A stretch of DNA of 64,000 nt. It comes from Flavobacterium hankyongi. GTDB taxonomy: Bacteria > Bacteroidota > Bacteroidia > Flavobacteriales > Flavobacteriaceae. The notes beneath the pieces were generated by a model. The model saw only the letters and a program-made list of their open reading frames with translations. It had not been told where the DNA came from and ran no database searches. Numbering within the stretch: position 1 is the first letter of the stretch; each line of letters begins with the position of its first letter. A program made the position numbers and the translations under genes. The DNA lies in NCBI RefSeq assembly GCF_036840915.1, contig NZ_CP085725.1, positions 1,922,001 through 1,986,000 of the forward strand, in the 5' to 3' direction. Positions 44,934 to 53,471 of the stretch are shown piece by piece.

Positions 44934-46811
44934 ATGAAAAACATTTTTAAAGGCACATTAAAAGGGCAATTGTGCGATGATTGTCTGGAATATATTGCCA
45001 ATGTGGAGGTACTATTATATCTCCCATACAGAAAAGAAGTTTTTAGCACTGCAGTTGCAGATGCGAAGGAAACGTTTCATTTAGTAACTAAAGAAGAAGC
45101 TAAACAAAGGGAAAATCTTTTAATTGCTAAAACTTTCACTGATGAAAACGGAAATTTTCAATTTAGTATTGATGAAAAATATGCTAATTCAGCATTCGAC
45201 ATCGACTTTATTTGCGGTACCGTTCCGCCTAAAATTCCAAAACCAAAGAGAATAGAACCACTTCAATTTCAAATCACTACATTAGTAATGGAGTGGAGAA
45301 GAAATGAGTTTGAAGAGTTCAATTTCTTTAATTGGACGCATGAAATTTCATATAAATTCTGGTGTTACATTCGAGGATATTACTTTGATGCATGGGTTAT
45401 TTGTGGTCACTTGGTAAACTGTAAAACAAATACTCCTATTGCCAACGCAAAAGTCACTGCTTTTGATGCCGATTTTTTGACTGATGATAACTTAGGTACT
45501 GCAACAACTGATAGCAATGGGCATTTTAGAATCGATTATTCTTCAATCAAATTTAAACAGACTTTCCTATCTCCTCTTATTAATGTCGAAACAGATCCCA
45601 GCTTACCATTAACTTTTCAAAGTGGTCCAGATGTTTACTTTAAAGCAGAAATAGCAGGCACAACCCTAATTAATGAAACAAGAGCTAATGCCCGAAAAAA
45701 TGCTGGATATTGTCTTTGTGTAAAATTATGTTCTGAAGTAAATGTTGTAAATCCAGAAGATCCTAACTTCCCAAGTGCATGGACTGGAATTGGAAATACT
45801 TTCAGCGCTTCTTACGGCACAAACAGTTATGATTTTGATATTGATGGCTATGCAGGTTCTGGAAAAAATGCTCTGTTTGGAACCATTCGTTTAACTGGTC
45901 AAGCAGCTTTAAAATCGGCATCAGGAAATCCAATCGAATATCGTTTTTTAATTAGTGACACTACTACGCCTAACGGGAGTCCAGCTCCAGCGATTGGAAA
46001 CTTCTCAAAAATTATTGGCGTAACACCTAACTTGTTCGTTCCTAGTGTTGTATCCAAATTAACTCGAAAAGTATATTCACCCATAAACAATGAAATTTTT
46101 GTAACCAGTGATCAAAGTGATTTTGACTCACAAGGTTGGTTTGATGTTAATCATGCTATTGAGAGAGCCTTGATTAATACAGGATTAACCTTAGCTGATT
46201 TATCTTCCTACAATATCATTGAAGAAGACACTTTAATTTCATTAAACACAGCTGCTTTAACAAACGCTCCAGATGTTCCTGGAAGTATAAATCCAGGTCA
46301 AGCAATTCCTGCTGCAAATAAAATTCCGATAGAGAAATTTGCGATCCGATTTGAAATTAGAGAAGTTATTAATAAACCATTGAATCAGTTTAACATTGTT
46401 CCTGGCAACGGAAAAACACTTAATTCAGTTATTATGAATAACAATGCTGTTATTTTAAAACTATCAATTGCAGAGTTAGAAGCAAATGGACTATGTACAC
46501 CAATAAATGGTACTTTACATGCTAAGTACACTGTTTATCATCCGCATTTATCTTCTTCTTCATTGCATTTAAGAAATAATAGTAATACGGTGAATAGAGC
46601 AATATCGGACGGAATTGTTCCCTTAAGCGGCAATACAAATCCTGCAATTGACGAAAGAACCAGCAATAGTAGTCAATTAAACAATCCACCTAACGATATG
46701 ACTCGATGTACATACATTTTAAAATTGTATGCAAGAGCCAGAATGCACAATGGAGATGTCGCCATGTCTGATAGCGGACCCATTGAACAAATTTTCTTCT
46801 ATGATGTTTAG
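44934..46811 (+). CDS. Large protein with transthyretin-like domains, unknown function
   Basis: 625 residues. No signal peptide is visible (MKNIFKGTLKGQLCDDCLEY), which is odd for a beta-rich protein. Two carboxypeptidase-regulatory/transthyretin-like segments are seen, at about 1-95 (IANVEVLLYLPYR ... TFTDENGNFQFSID) and about 150-230 (HLVNCKTNTPIANAKVTAFD, TTDSNGHFRIDY). The rest contains YDFDIDGYAGSGKNALFG and DTLISLNTAALTN and is beta-rich. No family was recognised. It could be a surface or injection-system-associated protein, but nothing here shows it. Confidence 0.75.
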   Translation: MKNIFKGTLKGQLCDDCLEYIANVEVLLYLPYRKEVFSTAVADAKETFHLVTKEEAKQRENLLIAKTFTDENGNFQFSIDEKYANSAFDIDFICGTVPPKIPKPKRIEPLQFQITTLVMEWRRNEFEEFNFFNWTHEISYKFWCYIRGYYFDAWVICGHLVNCKTNTPIANAKVTAFDADFLTDDNLGTATTDSNGHFRIDYSSIKFKQTFLSPLINVETDPSLPLTFQSGPDVYFKAEIAGTTLINETRANARKNAGYCLCVKLCSEVNVVNPEDPNFPSAWTGIGNTFSASYGTNSYDFDIDGYAGSGKNALFGTIRLTGQAALKSASGNPIEYRFLISDTTTPNGSPAPAIGNFSKIIGVTPNLFVPSVVSKLTRKVYSPINNEIFVTSDQSDFDSQGWFDVNHAIERALINTGLTLADLSSYNIIEEDTLISLNTAALTNAPDVPGSINPGQAIPAANKIPIEKFAIRFEIREVINKPLNQFNIVPGNGKTLNSVIMNNNAVILKLSIAELEANGLCTPINGTLHAKYTVYHPHLSSSSLHLRNNSNTVNRAISDGIVPLSGNTNPAIDERTSNSSQLNNPPNDMTRCTYILKLYARARMHNGDVAMSDSGPIEQIFFYDV

Positions 46812-46832
46812 TCAGAAGAATTTTGAAACTTT

Positions 46833-46859
46833 AAAAGCAGCTTAACAGCTGCTTTTTTT
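46833..46859 (+). terminator. Rho-independent terminator
   Basis: AGCAGCT/AGCTGCT with loop TAAC and flanking A/T pairs is followed by a T7 run, 22 bases after the gene at 44934. Confidence 0.88.
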
Positions 46860-47016
46860 ATGCCATATAAATTTCATTAGTCTTATATCACCAAAAACCG
46901 TTAGATGATAAAGAGGAAAATCACCCTATCAAAATGAGCTTAATTCCCTGACTAATTTTTTAATACTCACACCATCTTTGCATAAGACAATAAGAAACAA
47001 AAAACGAACTATAGCT

Positions 47017-47547
47017 ATGAAAAATTTTTTATTAACAGCTGCATTTATATTAATTGGGGAATTATTATATGCACAAACTAATTTCGATCAAGCGAAAGAA
47101 AATGAAACTAAAAAATGGGCTTGGTCACACTCTAATTTAGGAAGCGGATTAAGTTTGAATTATTTTTTTGAAAAAGACCAAACCTATGAAATCACATTTT
47201 GGGTAAAAACGTCTTCAAATGTTTCAAAACCAAACAAAAAAGTGTTACAATCTACAATTAACATCAGAACTGCTTCGAATACATCTTATGATAAATTCGA
47301 ATATACGCTGCCTAATTTCACAGAATACAGCGAAGTAGTTTGGTCACAAAAAGCAGGAGAAAAATTCAATCAGTGGCAACAAAAGAAAATTTATTTTACT
47401 CCTACTTACAACAACTTACAATTATGGTTATATCCATTAATGACTGCTAATGCAAACGATAATGGAGGAGCAAGAATTGAAATGGAAATAGATAATATAG
47501 TTATTAAGAAAAGTTCAGATAAACATTTTAGTTTGTCTTCATTATAA
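47017..47547 (+). CDS. Secreted beta-sandwich protein of unknown function
   Basis: 176 residues from ATG at 47017; a TTG 39 bases upstream is less likely. Signal peptide MKNFLLTAAFILIGELLYAQ. The mature protein (YEITFWVKTSSNVSKPNK, FTEYSEVVWSQKAGEKFNQW, NLQLWLYPLMTANANDNGGA, RIEMEIDNIVIKK) resembles carbohydrate-binding jelly-roll modules. A sugar-binding role is inference. It has a strong terminator and no partner gene; the -7-like CATCTTTG at 46972 is a weak promoter candidate. Confidence 0.72.
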   Translation: MKNFLLTAAFILIGELLYAQTNFDQAKENETKKWAWSHSNLGSGLSLNYFFEKDQTYEITFWVKTSSNVSKPNKKVLQSTINIRTASNTSYDKFEYTLPNFTEYSEVVWSQKAGEKFNQWQQKKIYFTPTYNNLQLWLYPLMTANANDNGGARIEMEIDNIVIKKSSDKHFSLSSL

Positions 47548-47550
47548 ATG

Positions 47551-47578
47551 AAAAGAGCAGCTGTAAGCTGCTCTTTTT
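47551..47578. terminator. Bidirectional terminator
   Basis: AAAAGAGCAGC/GCTGCTCTTTT with loop TGTAA lies between the convergent gene at 47017 and der. Confidence 0.92.
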
Positions 47579-47585
47579 GGTTCTA

Positions 47586-48896
47586 TTATTTCTCTCTTAT
47601 ATAAATATCGATTGGCACTCCTGAAAAGTCCCATTTTTCTCTAATTTTATTCTCTAAAAATCGTTTATATGGATCTTTTACATACTGAGGTAAGTTAGCA
47701 AAAAACACAAACTGAGGCATTGGCGTAGGCAATTGCATACAGTATTTAATTTTGATATATTTTCCTTTAAGTGCTGGTGGTGGCATGTGCTCAATAATTG
47801 CCAGCATATGTTCGTTAAATTTAGACGTAGGAATACGTTGTTTTCTACTTTCATAAACTTGAACAGCTGTTTCAAGTGCTTTCAATAAACGTTGTTTTGT
47901 AAGGGCTGAAACGAATAGAATAGGCACATCAGTAAAAGGTTCTATTTCTTTTCTAATTTTAGCTTCGTAATCACGAGTTGACATGGTATCTTTTTCTACC
48001 AAGTCCCATTTATTTACAAGAATTACAATTCCTTTTCTGTTTTTTTCGGCCAACCAAAAAATGTTTTGATCTTGACCTTCAAAACCACGAGTAGCATCAA
48101 TCATTAAGATACATACGTCACTATGCTCGATAGCACGAACAGAACGCATTACCGAATAGAATTCTAAATCTTCTTTTACTTTAGCTTTACGGCGTATACC
48201 AGCTGTATCAACTAAGTTGAACTCAAATCCAAAACGATTGTATTTAGTATCAATTGCATCACGAGTAGTTCCAGCAATATCAGTTACCACAAAGCGATCT
48301 TCACCAATTAATGCATTAATAAAAGATGATTTTCCTGCATTTGGACGTCCAACAACACAAAAACGAGGTAATGGGTTTTCTTCTTCAGTAGCTTCAGGTA
48401 ATTCTGGTAACACTTCAACTAATTTATCTAAAAGTTCACCTGTACCGCTTCCGCTCATACCTGCAATCGTAAAATACTCCCCTAAACCAAGATTATAGAA
48501 CTCTAAAGCGTCTTGTTCCCTCTTTCCGTTATCAACTTTATTTACTGCTAAAAGGATTGGTTTAGTTACTTTTCTTAGCAACTTAGCAACTTCTTCATCC
48601 ATTGGAGTAATTCCTTCTTCAACATCTACAACAAAGATGATAGCATCGGCTTCATCAATTGCTAATTCAACCTGCTTACGAATTTCTCCTTCAAAAATAT
48701 CATCTGAACCTTTAATATAACCTCCTGTATCAATTACAGAAAATTCTTTACCATTCCACTCACTTTTACCATAGTTACGGTCACGAGTTACTCCCGAAAC
48801 AGAATCTACAATAGCTTCTCTTCGCTGAATCAAACGGTTAAAAAAAGTAGATTTTCCTACATTAGGTCTTCCTACAATGGCTACGATATTGTTCAT
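47586..48896 (-). CDS. der: Ribosome biogenesis GTPase Der
   Basis: 436 residues. It has two tandem G domains, a hallmark of Der: P-loops GRPNVGKST (residues 8-16) and GRPNAGKSS (about 184), G3 DTGG and DTAG, and G4 NKVD and NKWD. A C-terminal KH-like domain follows ([24 protein letters not shown], ending [11 protein letters not shown]). It acts in 50S subunit maturation. The adjacent gene era is a related GTPase; the two lie on the same strand with a 51-base gap, each with its own -7 element. Confidence 0.96.
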   Translation of the reverse strand: MNNIVAIVGRPNVGKSTFFNRLIQRREAIVDSVSGVTRDRNYGKSEWNGKEFSVIDTGGYIKGSDDIFEGEIRKQVELAIDEADAIIFVVDVEEGITPMDEEVAKLLRKVTKPILLAVNKVDNGKREQDALEFYNLGLGEYFTIAGMSGSGTGELLDKLVEVLPELPEATEEENPLPRFCVVGRPNAGKSSFINALIGEDRFVVTDIAGTTRDAIDTKYNRFGFEFNLVDTAGIRRKAKVKEDLEFYSVMRSVRAIEHSDVCILMIDATRGFEGQDQNIFWLAEKNRKGIVILVNKWDLVEKDTMSTRDYEAKIRKEIEPFTDVPILFVSALTKQRLLKALETAVQVYESRKQRIPTSKFNEHMLAIIEHMPPPALKGKYIKIKYCMQLPTPMPQFVFFANLPQYVKDPYKRFLENKIREKWDFSGVPIDIYIREK

Positions 48897-48916
48897 TCTT
48901 AATTTTTTAAAGTTTG

Positions 48917-48924
48917 CAAAGGTA
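48917..48924 (-). promoter_or_regulatory. -7 element of the der promoter
   Basis: TACCTTTG on the minus strand matches TAnnTTTG exactly, 20 bases before the der start. No clear -33 TTG is seen. Confidence 0.5.
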
Positions 48925-48947
48925 CAATTTTATTTTTAGAAGCTGGT

Positions 48948-49832
48948 TTACTTCTGATTGTATCCAAATCTTCTTAATTGATATGCGTTGTTTCTCCAGT
49001 CCTTATTAACTTTCACAAACATTTCTATATGAATTTGCTTCCCGAAAAACTTCTCTAAATCCTGACGTGCTTCAACTCCTACTCTTTTTATTGCAGCTCC
49101 TTTATGACCTATAATGATTCCTTTTTGTGTATCACGTTCCACCATGATAACTGCACGTATTCTGATAATATCTTCTTCTTCAATAAACTCTTCCGTTTCA
49201 ATTTCAACTGCATACGGAATTTCCTTTTCATAATGTAGTAAAATCTTCTCACGAATAGTTTCATTCACAAAAAAACGTTCTGGCTTATCTGTCAGAGCAT
49301 CCTTTGGATAAAAAGCTGGTGATTCTGGCAATAATTCTAAAATACGATCAAAAACTGCCTGTACATTAAAGTTTTCCAAAGCAGATATCGGGAAAATTTC
49401 AGCATTTGGAACTTTTTCTTTCCAAAGCGCAACTTGTTCTTCCAATTGTTCTTGATTCGATTTGTCAATTTTATTCAACAATAATAAAACTGGAATTTTA
49501 GAATGAATTATTTTATTGAAGAATGCTTCGTCTTTCAATTCCTTTTCACCAATTTCTACCATGTAGATCAATATATCAGCATCTTCAAACGCAGATTTCA
49601 CAAAATCCATCATGGAAGACTGCAAATCATAAGCTGGTTTTATGATTCCAGGAGTATCTGAAAACAGAACCTGAAAATCATCTCCATTCACGATTCCTAA
49701 AATACGATGACGAGTTGTTTGTGCTTTTGATGTAATAATCGAAAGACGCTCTCCTACCAAGGCATTCATCAATGTTGATTTACCCACATTTGGGTTCCCG
49801 ATAATGTTTACATAACCAGCTTTGTGTGACAT
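48948..49832 (-). CDS. era: GTPase Era
   Basis: 294 residues from ATG at 49832 (MSHKAGYVNIIGNPNVGKST); an upstream frame to 49871 would overlap a terminator. G domain with GNPNVGKST (11-19), DTPG and NKID, then a C-terminal KH domain (IRIRAVIMVERDTQKGIIIG HKGAAIKRVG region). Era binds 16S rRNA during 30S maturation. It is preceded by the initiator tRNA and its terminator. Confidence 0.95.
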   Translation of the reverse strand: MSHKAGYVNIIGNPNVGKSTLMNALVGERLSIITSKAQTTRHRILGIVNGDDFQVLFSDTPGIIKPAYDLQSSMMDFVKSAFEDADILIYMVEIGEKELKDEAFFNKIIHSKIPVLLLLNKIDKSNQEQLEEQVALWKEKVPNAEIFPISALENFNVQAVFDRILELLPESPAFYPKDALTDKPERFFVNETIREKILLHYEKEIPYAVEIETEEFIEEEDIIRIRAVIMVERDTQKGIIIGHKGAAIKRVGVEARQDLEKFFGKQIHIEMFVKVNKDWRNNAYQLRRFGYNQK

Positions 49833-49848
49833 ATTGCAAAATTTTTGA

Positions 49849-49856
49849 CAAAGGTA
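49849..49856 (-). promoter_or_regulatory. -7 element of the era promoter
   Basis: TACCTTTG on the minus strand lies 17 bases before the era start. A TTG inside the tRNA terminator (49875-49873) lies 16 bases further up, shorter than ideal. Confidence 0.45.
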
Positions 49857-49858
49857 CA

Positions 49859-49886
49859 TAAAAAAAGCCACTCAATTGAGTGGCTT
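49859..49886 (-). terminator. Terminator of the initiator tRNA gene
   Basis: On the minus strand AAGCCACTCAATTGAGTGGCTT, a long perfect inverted repeat, is followed by a T-run. It lies directly after the tRNA 3' end and before the era promoter. Confidence 0.88.
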
Positions 49887-49892
49887 ACCTAG

Positions 49893-49965
49893 TAGCGGGA
49901 ACAGGACTCGAACCTGTGACCTTCGGGTTATGAGCCCGACGAGCTGCCTACTGCTCTATCCCGCG
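49893..49965 (-). tRNA. Initiator tRNA-Met (anticodon CAT)
   Basis: 73 bases without CCA. Read on the minus strand: acceptor CGCGGGA with TCCCGCT, D arm AGAGCAGTAGGCAGCTC, anticodon loop CTCATAA within a stem of three G-C pairs (GGG/CCC), and T arm CAGGTTCGAGTCCTG. The unpaired first position (C1 opposite U72) and the GGG/CCC anticodon stem mark an initiator rather than elongator tRNA. CCA is not encoded (the 3' end reads ACT). Confidence 0.95.
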
Positions 49966-49977
49966 CTGTTTCGAGTG

Positions 49978-50007
49978 CAAATATACAACCATTATTTACA
50001 AATACAA
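49978..50007 (-). promoter_or_regulatory. Promoter of the initiator tRNA
   Basis: On the minus strand TTG at 50007-50005, a 19-base spacer and TATATTTG at 49985-49978 are a near-ideal Bacteroidetes promoter. The tRNA begins 12 bases after the -7 element. Confidence 0.72.
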
Positions 50008-50063
50008 GCTTATTTTAAAAAAATAATAATTTTATTTTTCAACCTCCTTATTTTCAGGTTTTA

Positions 50064-50071
50064 TACCTTTG
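50064..50071 (+). promoter_or_regulatory. -7 element before the MarR gene
   Basis: TACCTTTG matches TAnnTTTG, 17 bases before the start codon. No TTG is seen at the expected distance. Confidence 0.45.
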
Positions 50072-50088
50072 ACTTTTAAAAATTTGAA

Positions 50089-50517
50089 ATGGAAAAACTT
50101 GACAATATAATCTTTTACAATATCGACAAGGCAATACGAAGCTACAGAATGTATGCCATGAAACAAATTCGTAAAAGCGGTTACAAAATTACAATTGACC
50201 AATGGCTCATAATAAAATCAATATTAGAAAAACCCAAAATCAATCAACAAGAACTTGCTAAAAATGTTTTTAAAGACAATGCATCAGTCACTAGAATAAT
50301 TGAATTACTGGTAAAATCTAATTATCTAAAACGAGAAGTTGACTCTAATGACAGAAGAAAATCAGTTTTAACCGTTACTCAAGAAGGCAAAGATATTATT
50401 GAAAAAGTGCAGAATTTAGTTCTTGACAACAGAAAAGTTGCTCTTGATGGAGTTTCAAAAGAGGAACTTGACAACATGAATATTGCCCTACAAAAAATCA
50501 TAATCAACTGCTCATAA
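50089..50517 (+). CDS. MarR-family transcriptional regulator
   Basis: 142 residues. A winged helix-turn-helix of MarR type: ITIDQWLIIKSILEKPKINQ, QELAKNVFKDNASVTRIIE, then the wing LKREVDSNDRRKSVLTVTQE. Helices at both ends suit dimerisation. The regulated genes may be the S8 protease 90 bases downstream on the same strand or elsewhere; ligand unknown. Confidence 0.9.
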   Translation: MEKLDNIIFYNIDKAIRSYRMYAMKQIRKSGYKITIDQWLIIKSILEKPKINQQELAKNVFKDNASVTRIIELLVKSNYLKREVDSNDRRKSVLTVTQEGKDIIEKVQNLVLDNRKVALDGVSKEELDNMNIALQKIIINCS

Positions 50518-50652
50518 CCCAAAAGAAAAGTTAATTTTTTACTAAAACACATTTAACATGTAACAATTTTAAAAGAACGAATACCTACCTTTAAATATTT
50601 ATTTGATATGTCAAGTTTCAATCAATCAATTCAAAATTTAATCATTAAATCT

Positions 50653-52266
50653 ATGAGAAATAAAAAATTAACACTTCTTTTTGTTGGATTAATTCTTTCA
50701 ACTGTTGCATCTGCTCAAGGAGCTAACCCAACTCTAACAAAGAAGCAAAAGTTAACTGAAAATCAACTAAAGCGTTGGAGTCATTTAGATTTAGAAAAAG
50801 ATAGTATCCCTGGAATGAGTATAGACCGTGTTTATGCTGAGTTACTCAAAGGTAAAAAAGGAGCTAAAGTTATTGTTGGGGTTGTGGATTCAGGAGTAGA
50901 TATCGATCATGAAGATTTAAAATCTGTTATTTGGGTAAACAAAAAGGAAATACCAGGTAATGGCATTGATGATGACAAAAACGGATACATTGACGACATT
51001 CACGGATGGAATTTTTTAGGAAACATCGAGAACGAAAACTTAGAATTAACGCGTCTTTTGAAAAAAGGAGATGATGGTTCTCAAGCTTACAAAGAAGCAA
51101 AAGCAGCTTATGACAAAAAAATGGAAGCGCTTTTAGCCAACAAACAGCAAATTGACAACATTTACAATGCCAATAAAGCTTTAAGTGAGTATCTGAAAAA
51201 AGAGGACTTCAATATAGATGAAGTAAAAGCGATCACAACAGAAGATACAGAATTAAAGAAAAACATCGAAGTGTTTACAAAAATTGGAAAGGCAGGACCA
51301 GTATTAATGGCAAACGTAAATAAGTTTAAAACACAAGTTTACAACCAATTAAACTACAATTACAATTTAGAATTCGATGCACGAAAATTAGTAGGTGACA
51401 ATCCTGAAGATATAAATGATAAATTTTATGGAAACAATATTGTATATGGCCCAACCAAAGAAGGCGCTTTACATGGTACGCACGTTGCAGGAATCATAGC
51501 GCAGTCACGCAACAACAACATTGGTGGTGACGGTATTGCAGATAATGTAGAAATCATGTCCGTTCGTGCAGTTCCAAATGGTGACGAGTACGACAAAGAC
51601 GTTGCTTTAGCAATTAAATACGCTGTAGATAATGGTGCTAAAGTAATCAATGCAAGTTTTGGAAAAGATTTTTCCCCACACAAACAATGGGTTTATGATG
51701 CCATAAAATATGCTGAAAGCAAAGACGTCCTTATTGTTCACGCTGCTGGTAATGATTCAAAAGATATTGATGTGGAACCAAATTTTCCTAATGACTCTGA
51801 TGATAAAAAAACTGAATTTGCTGATAATGTAATTACTGTTGGCGCATTAAATTTTGAAAACGGAAAAAAAATAGTTGCAAATTTCTCTAACTATGGAAAA
51901 CTAAATGTTGATGTTTATGCACCTGGTGTAAAAATATATGCTACAACACCTAATGGCGAATATCAATACTTACAAGGAACGTCTATGGCATCACCAAATG
52001 TAGCTGGAGTAGCTGCTATGATTCGTTCATATTATCCAAATTTATCTGCAAAAGAAATCAAGGGTATTATTATGAATTCTGGAACAACAGTTTCTAATGA
52101 TGTTGTAGTTGGTGGGAATCCAAAAGATGTACGCCCATTTAACTCACTTTCTAAATCTGGAAAAATTGTAAATGGTTTTACAGCAATGACTTTGGCAGAA
52201 AAAATGAGCACAGAAAAGATGAAAGCAAAAAAATTCCATAAAAAGAATAAAACTCTTAAAAACTAA
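50653..52266 (+). CDS. S8-family serine protease (subtilisin-like), secreted
   Basis: 537 residues from ATG at 50653, which opens a signal peptide (MRNKKLTLLFVGLILSTVAS then AQG); an ATG at 50608 would add 15 residues. The catalytic triad is D79 (VVDSGVDIDHED), H277 (HGTHVAGI) and S444 (GTSMASPNVAG). About 198 residues separate D and H, instead of the roughly 32 of subtilisin; the extra part is helical (MEALLANKQQIDNIYN, EDFNIDEVKAITTED). No C-terminal sorting domain is seen, so it may be periplasmic or outer-membrane associated. It is preceded by a MarR regulator. Confidence 0.93.
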   Translation: MRNKKLTLLFVGLILSTVASAQGANPTLTKKQKLTENQLKRWSHLDLEKDSIPGMSIDRVYAELLKGKKGAKVIVGVVDSGVDIDHEDLKSVIWVNKKEIPGNGIDDDKNGYIDDIHGWNFLGNIENENLELTRLLKKGDDGSQAYKEAKAAYDKKMEALLANKQQIDNIYNANKALSEYLKKEDFNIDEVKAITTEDTELKKNIEVFTKIGKAGPVLMANVNKFKTQVYNQLNYNYNLEFDARKLVGDNPEDINDKFYGNNIVYGPTKEGALHGTHVAGIIAQSRNNNIGGDGIADNVEIMSVRAVPNGDEYDKDVALAIKYAVDNGAKVINASFGKDFSPHKQWVYDAIKYAESKDVLIVHAAGNDSKDIDVEPNFPNDSDDKKTEFADNVITVGALNFENGKKIVANFSNYGKLNVDVYAPGVKIYATTPNGEYQYLQGTSMASPNVAGVAAMIRSYYPNLSAKEIKGIIMNSGTTVSNDVVVGGNPKDVRPFNSLSKSGKIVNGFTAMTLAEKMSTEKMKAKKFHKKNKTLKN

Positions 52267-52333
52267 ATCACAGTAAAAGTTAAATATTTCTAATTTAAAA
52301 CCGAATAACACTCAATTATCTAATTGATTTCTA

Positions 52334-52341
52334 TACTTTTG
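52334..52341 (+). promoter_or_regulatory. -7 element before the KTSC gene
   Basis: TACTTTTG matches TAnnTTTG, 47 bases before the start codon. No clear -33 TTG. Confidence 0.45.
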
Positions 52342-52388
52342 CACCCTTAAAAATAAACCCATTTTGGTTTACACATTTTATATCATTT

Positions 52389-52835
52389 ATGAAAAGAGTT
52401 GTTGAGTACAGAAAATTATTAGAAGTTGACAAAAATGTTACCTTAAAAGAATTAAAAACCATTTACAGAAACAGTATGAAAGAAACGCATCCTGACAAAT
52501 TTGTAAATGACGACGAAGGTAAACAAGCTGCTGAAGAAAAAAGTAAATCAATCATTAGTGCTTATCACTTTTTAGTAAGTATTGCATCTGAAACCATTGA
52601 GAAAAATCTTCCAGAATATCAGGAAACAATCAATAATTCAGCTATTGCAGATTTCTATTTGGAAAAACAAACTCTATTGGTAACCCATTTAAATGGCGCT
52701 TCATATGAGTACATTGGTGTTCCAAAAAATGTGTACATCAAAATGATAAATGCAGATTCGCCTAACCGTTTCGCAAAACGTCATATTTACGGGAACTACA
52801 TTTACAGAAAATCAGCAGAAGCCGTTGAAATTTAA
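52389..52835 (+). CDS. KTSC-domain protein with J-like N-terminus
   Basis: 148 residues. The N-terminal 65 residues resemble a J domain (LKELKTIYRNSMKETHPDKF, including HPD, then SIISAYHFL). The C-terminal 65 form a KTSC-type domain (ATHLNGASYEYIGVPKNVYI-like text, ADSPNRFAKRHIYGNYIYRK). KTSC domains are small nucleic-acid-linked modules; here fusion to a J-like part may let it recruit Hsp70, which is inference. It has its own promoter element and terminator. Confidence 0.82.
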   Translation: MKRVVEYRKLLEVDKNVTLKELKTIYRNSMKETHPDKFVNDDEGKQAAEEKSKSIISAYHFLVSIASETIEKNLPEYQETINNSAIADFYLEKQTLLVTHLNGASYEYIGVPKNVYIKMINADSPNRFAKRHIYGNYIYRKSAEAVEI

Positions 52836-52860
52836 AAGATTAGAAAAAACTCCATACTAA

Positions 52861-52887
52861 AGACTTCCATTTAACGGAAGTCTTTTT
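52861..52887 (+). terminator. Rho-independent terminator
   Basis: GACTTCC/GGAAGTC with loop ATTTAAC and a T-run, 26 bases after the KTSC gene. Confidence 0.9.
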
Positions 52888-52934
52888 TATTTATTTTTTT
52901 TATATTTGAGTAACAAAATAAAACAAATTAAACT

Positions 52935-53411
52935 ATGGAAATTAATTATTTAGCACTGCTACTATCAGCATTATCAACATTAGTTGTTGGATTTATCTGG
53001 TATAATCCTAAAGTTTTCGGAACAATTTGGATGAATGAAACTGGAATGACTGAAGAAAAAGCAAAAAACAGTAATATGATTAAAGTGTTTGGATTAACTA
53101 TCTTTTATTCATTAATCTTAGCTTTTATGATTCCAACAATTGTTAATCATGAAATAGGAGCTGTACAAGCTGCCGGAGGAAACGCCCAAGACCCAGCACT
53201 AATCGAATTTCTTAAAGTACATCACGGCAAATTCTTATCTTTTAAACACGGAGCATTACATGGTATTTTATTTGGAATATTTTTTGTGTTACCAATAACA
53301 GCAATAAATAGCTTATTTGAACAAAAATCTTGGAAATATATTTTAATAACTGCTGGCTATTGGATTGTATCTTTTGCTATTATGGGTGCAATTCTTTGTG
53401 GATGGCAATAA
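52935..53411 (+). CDS. DUF1761 membrane protein
   Basis: 158 residues with four predicted membrane helices (NYLALLLSALSTLVVGFIWY, FGLTIFYSLILAFMIPTIV, HGILFGIFFVLPITAINSLF, YILITAGYWIVSFAIMGAIL). The NPKVFGTIWMNETGMTEEKA segment after helix 1 is characteristic of DUF1761. Inner-membrane location is expected; function unknown. Confidence 0.88.
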   Translation: MEINYLALLLSALSTLVVGFIWYNPKVFGTIWMNETGMTEEKAKNSNMIKVFGLTIFYSLILAFMIPTIVNHEIGAVQAAGGNAQDPALIEFLKVHHGKFLSFKHGALHGILFGIFFVLPITAINSLFEQKSWKYILITAGYWIVSFAIMGAILCGWQ

Positions 53412-53434
53412 TATTAACATTTATTTATAATAAC

Positions 53435-53465
53435 ATCGCTCTACATTTGTGGAGCGATTTTTTTT
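53435..53465 (+). terminator. Rho-independent terminator
   Basis: ATCGCTC/GAGCGAT (extended by TACA/TGTG) is followed by eight T, 23 bases after the DUF1761 stop. The T-run ends only 7 bases before the next gene's TTG start. Confidence 0.88.
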
Positions 53466-53471
53466 AAAATT

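Noticed and set aside
44934..46811. Prophage or tailocin origin of the transthyretin-like protein.
   Set aside because: No phage structural, lysis or integrase gene lies nearby.
49876..50079. Open frame of 67 codons on the plus strand.
   Set aside because: It is antisense to the initiator tRNA and its promoter; the translated text is that of a tRNA read backwards.
50653..52266. Type IX cargo status for the S8 protease.
   Set aside because: The C-terminus (MKAKKFHKKNKTLKN) is basic and lacks a sorting domain.
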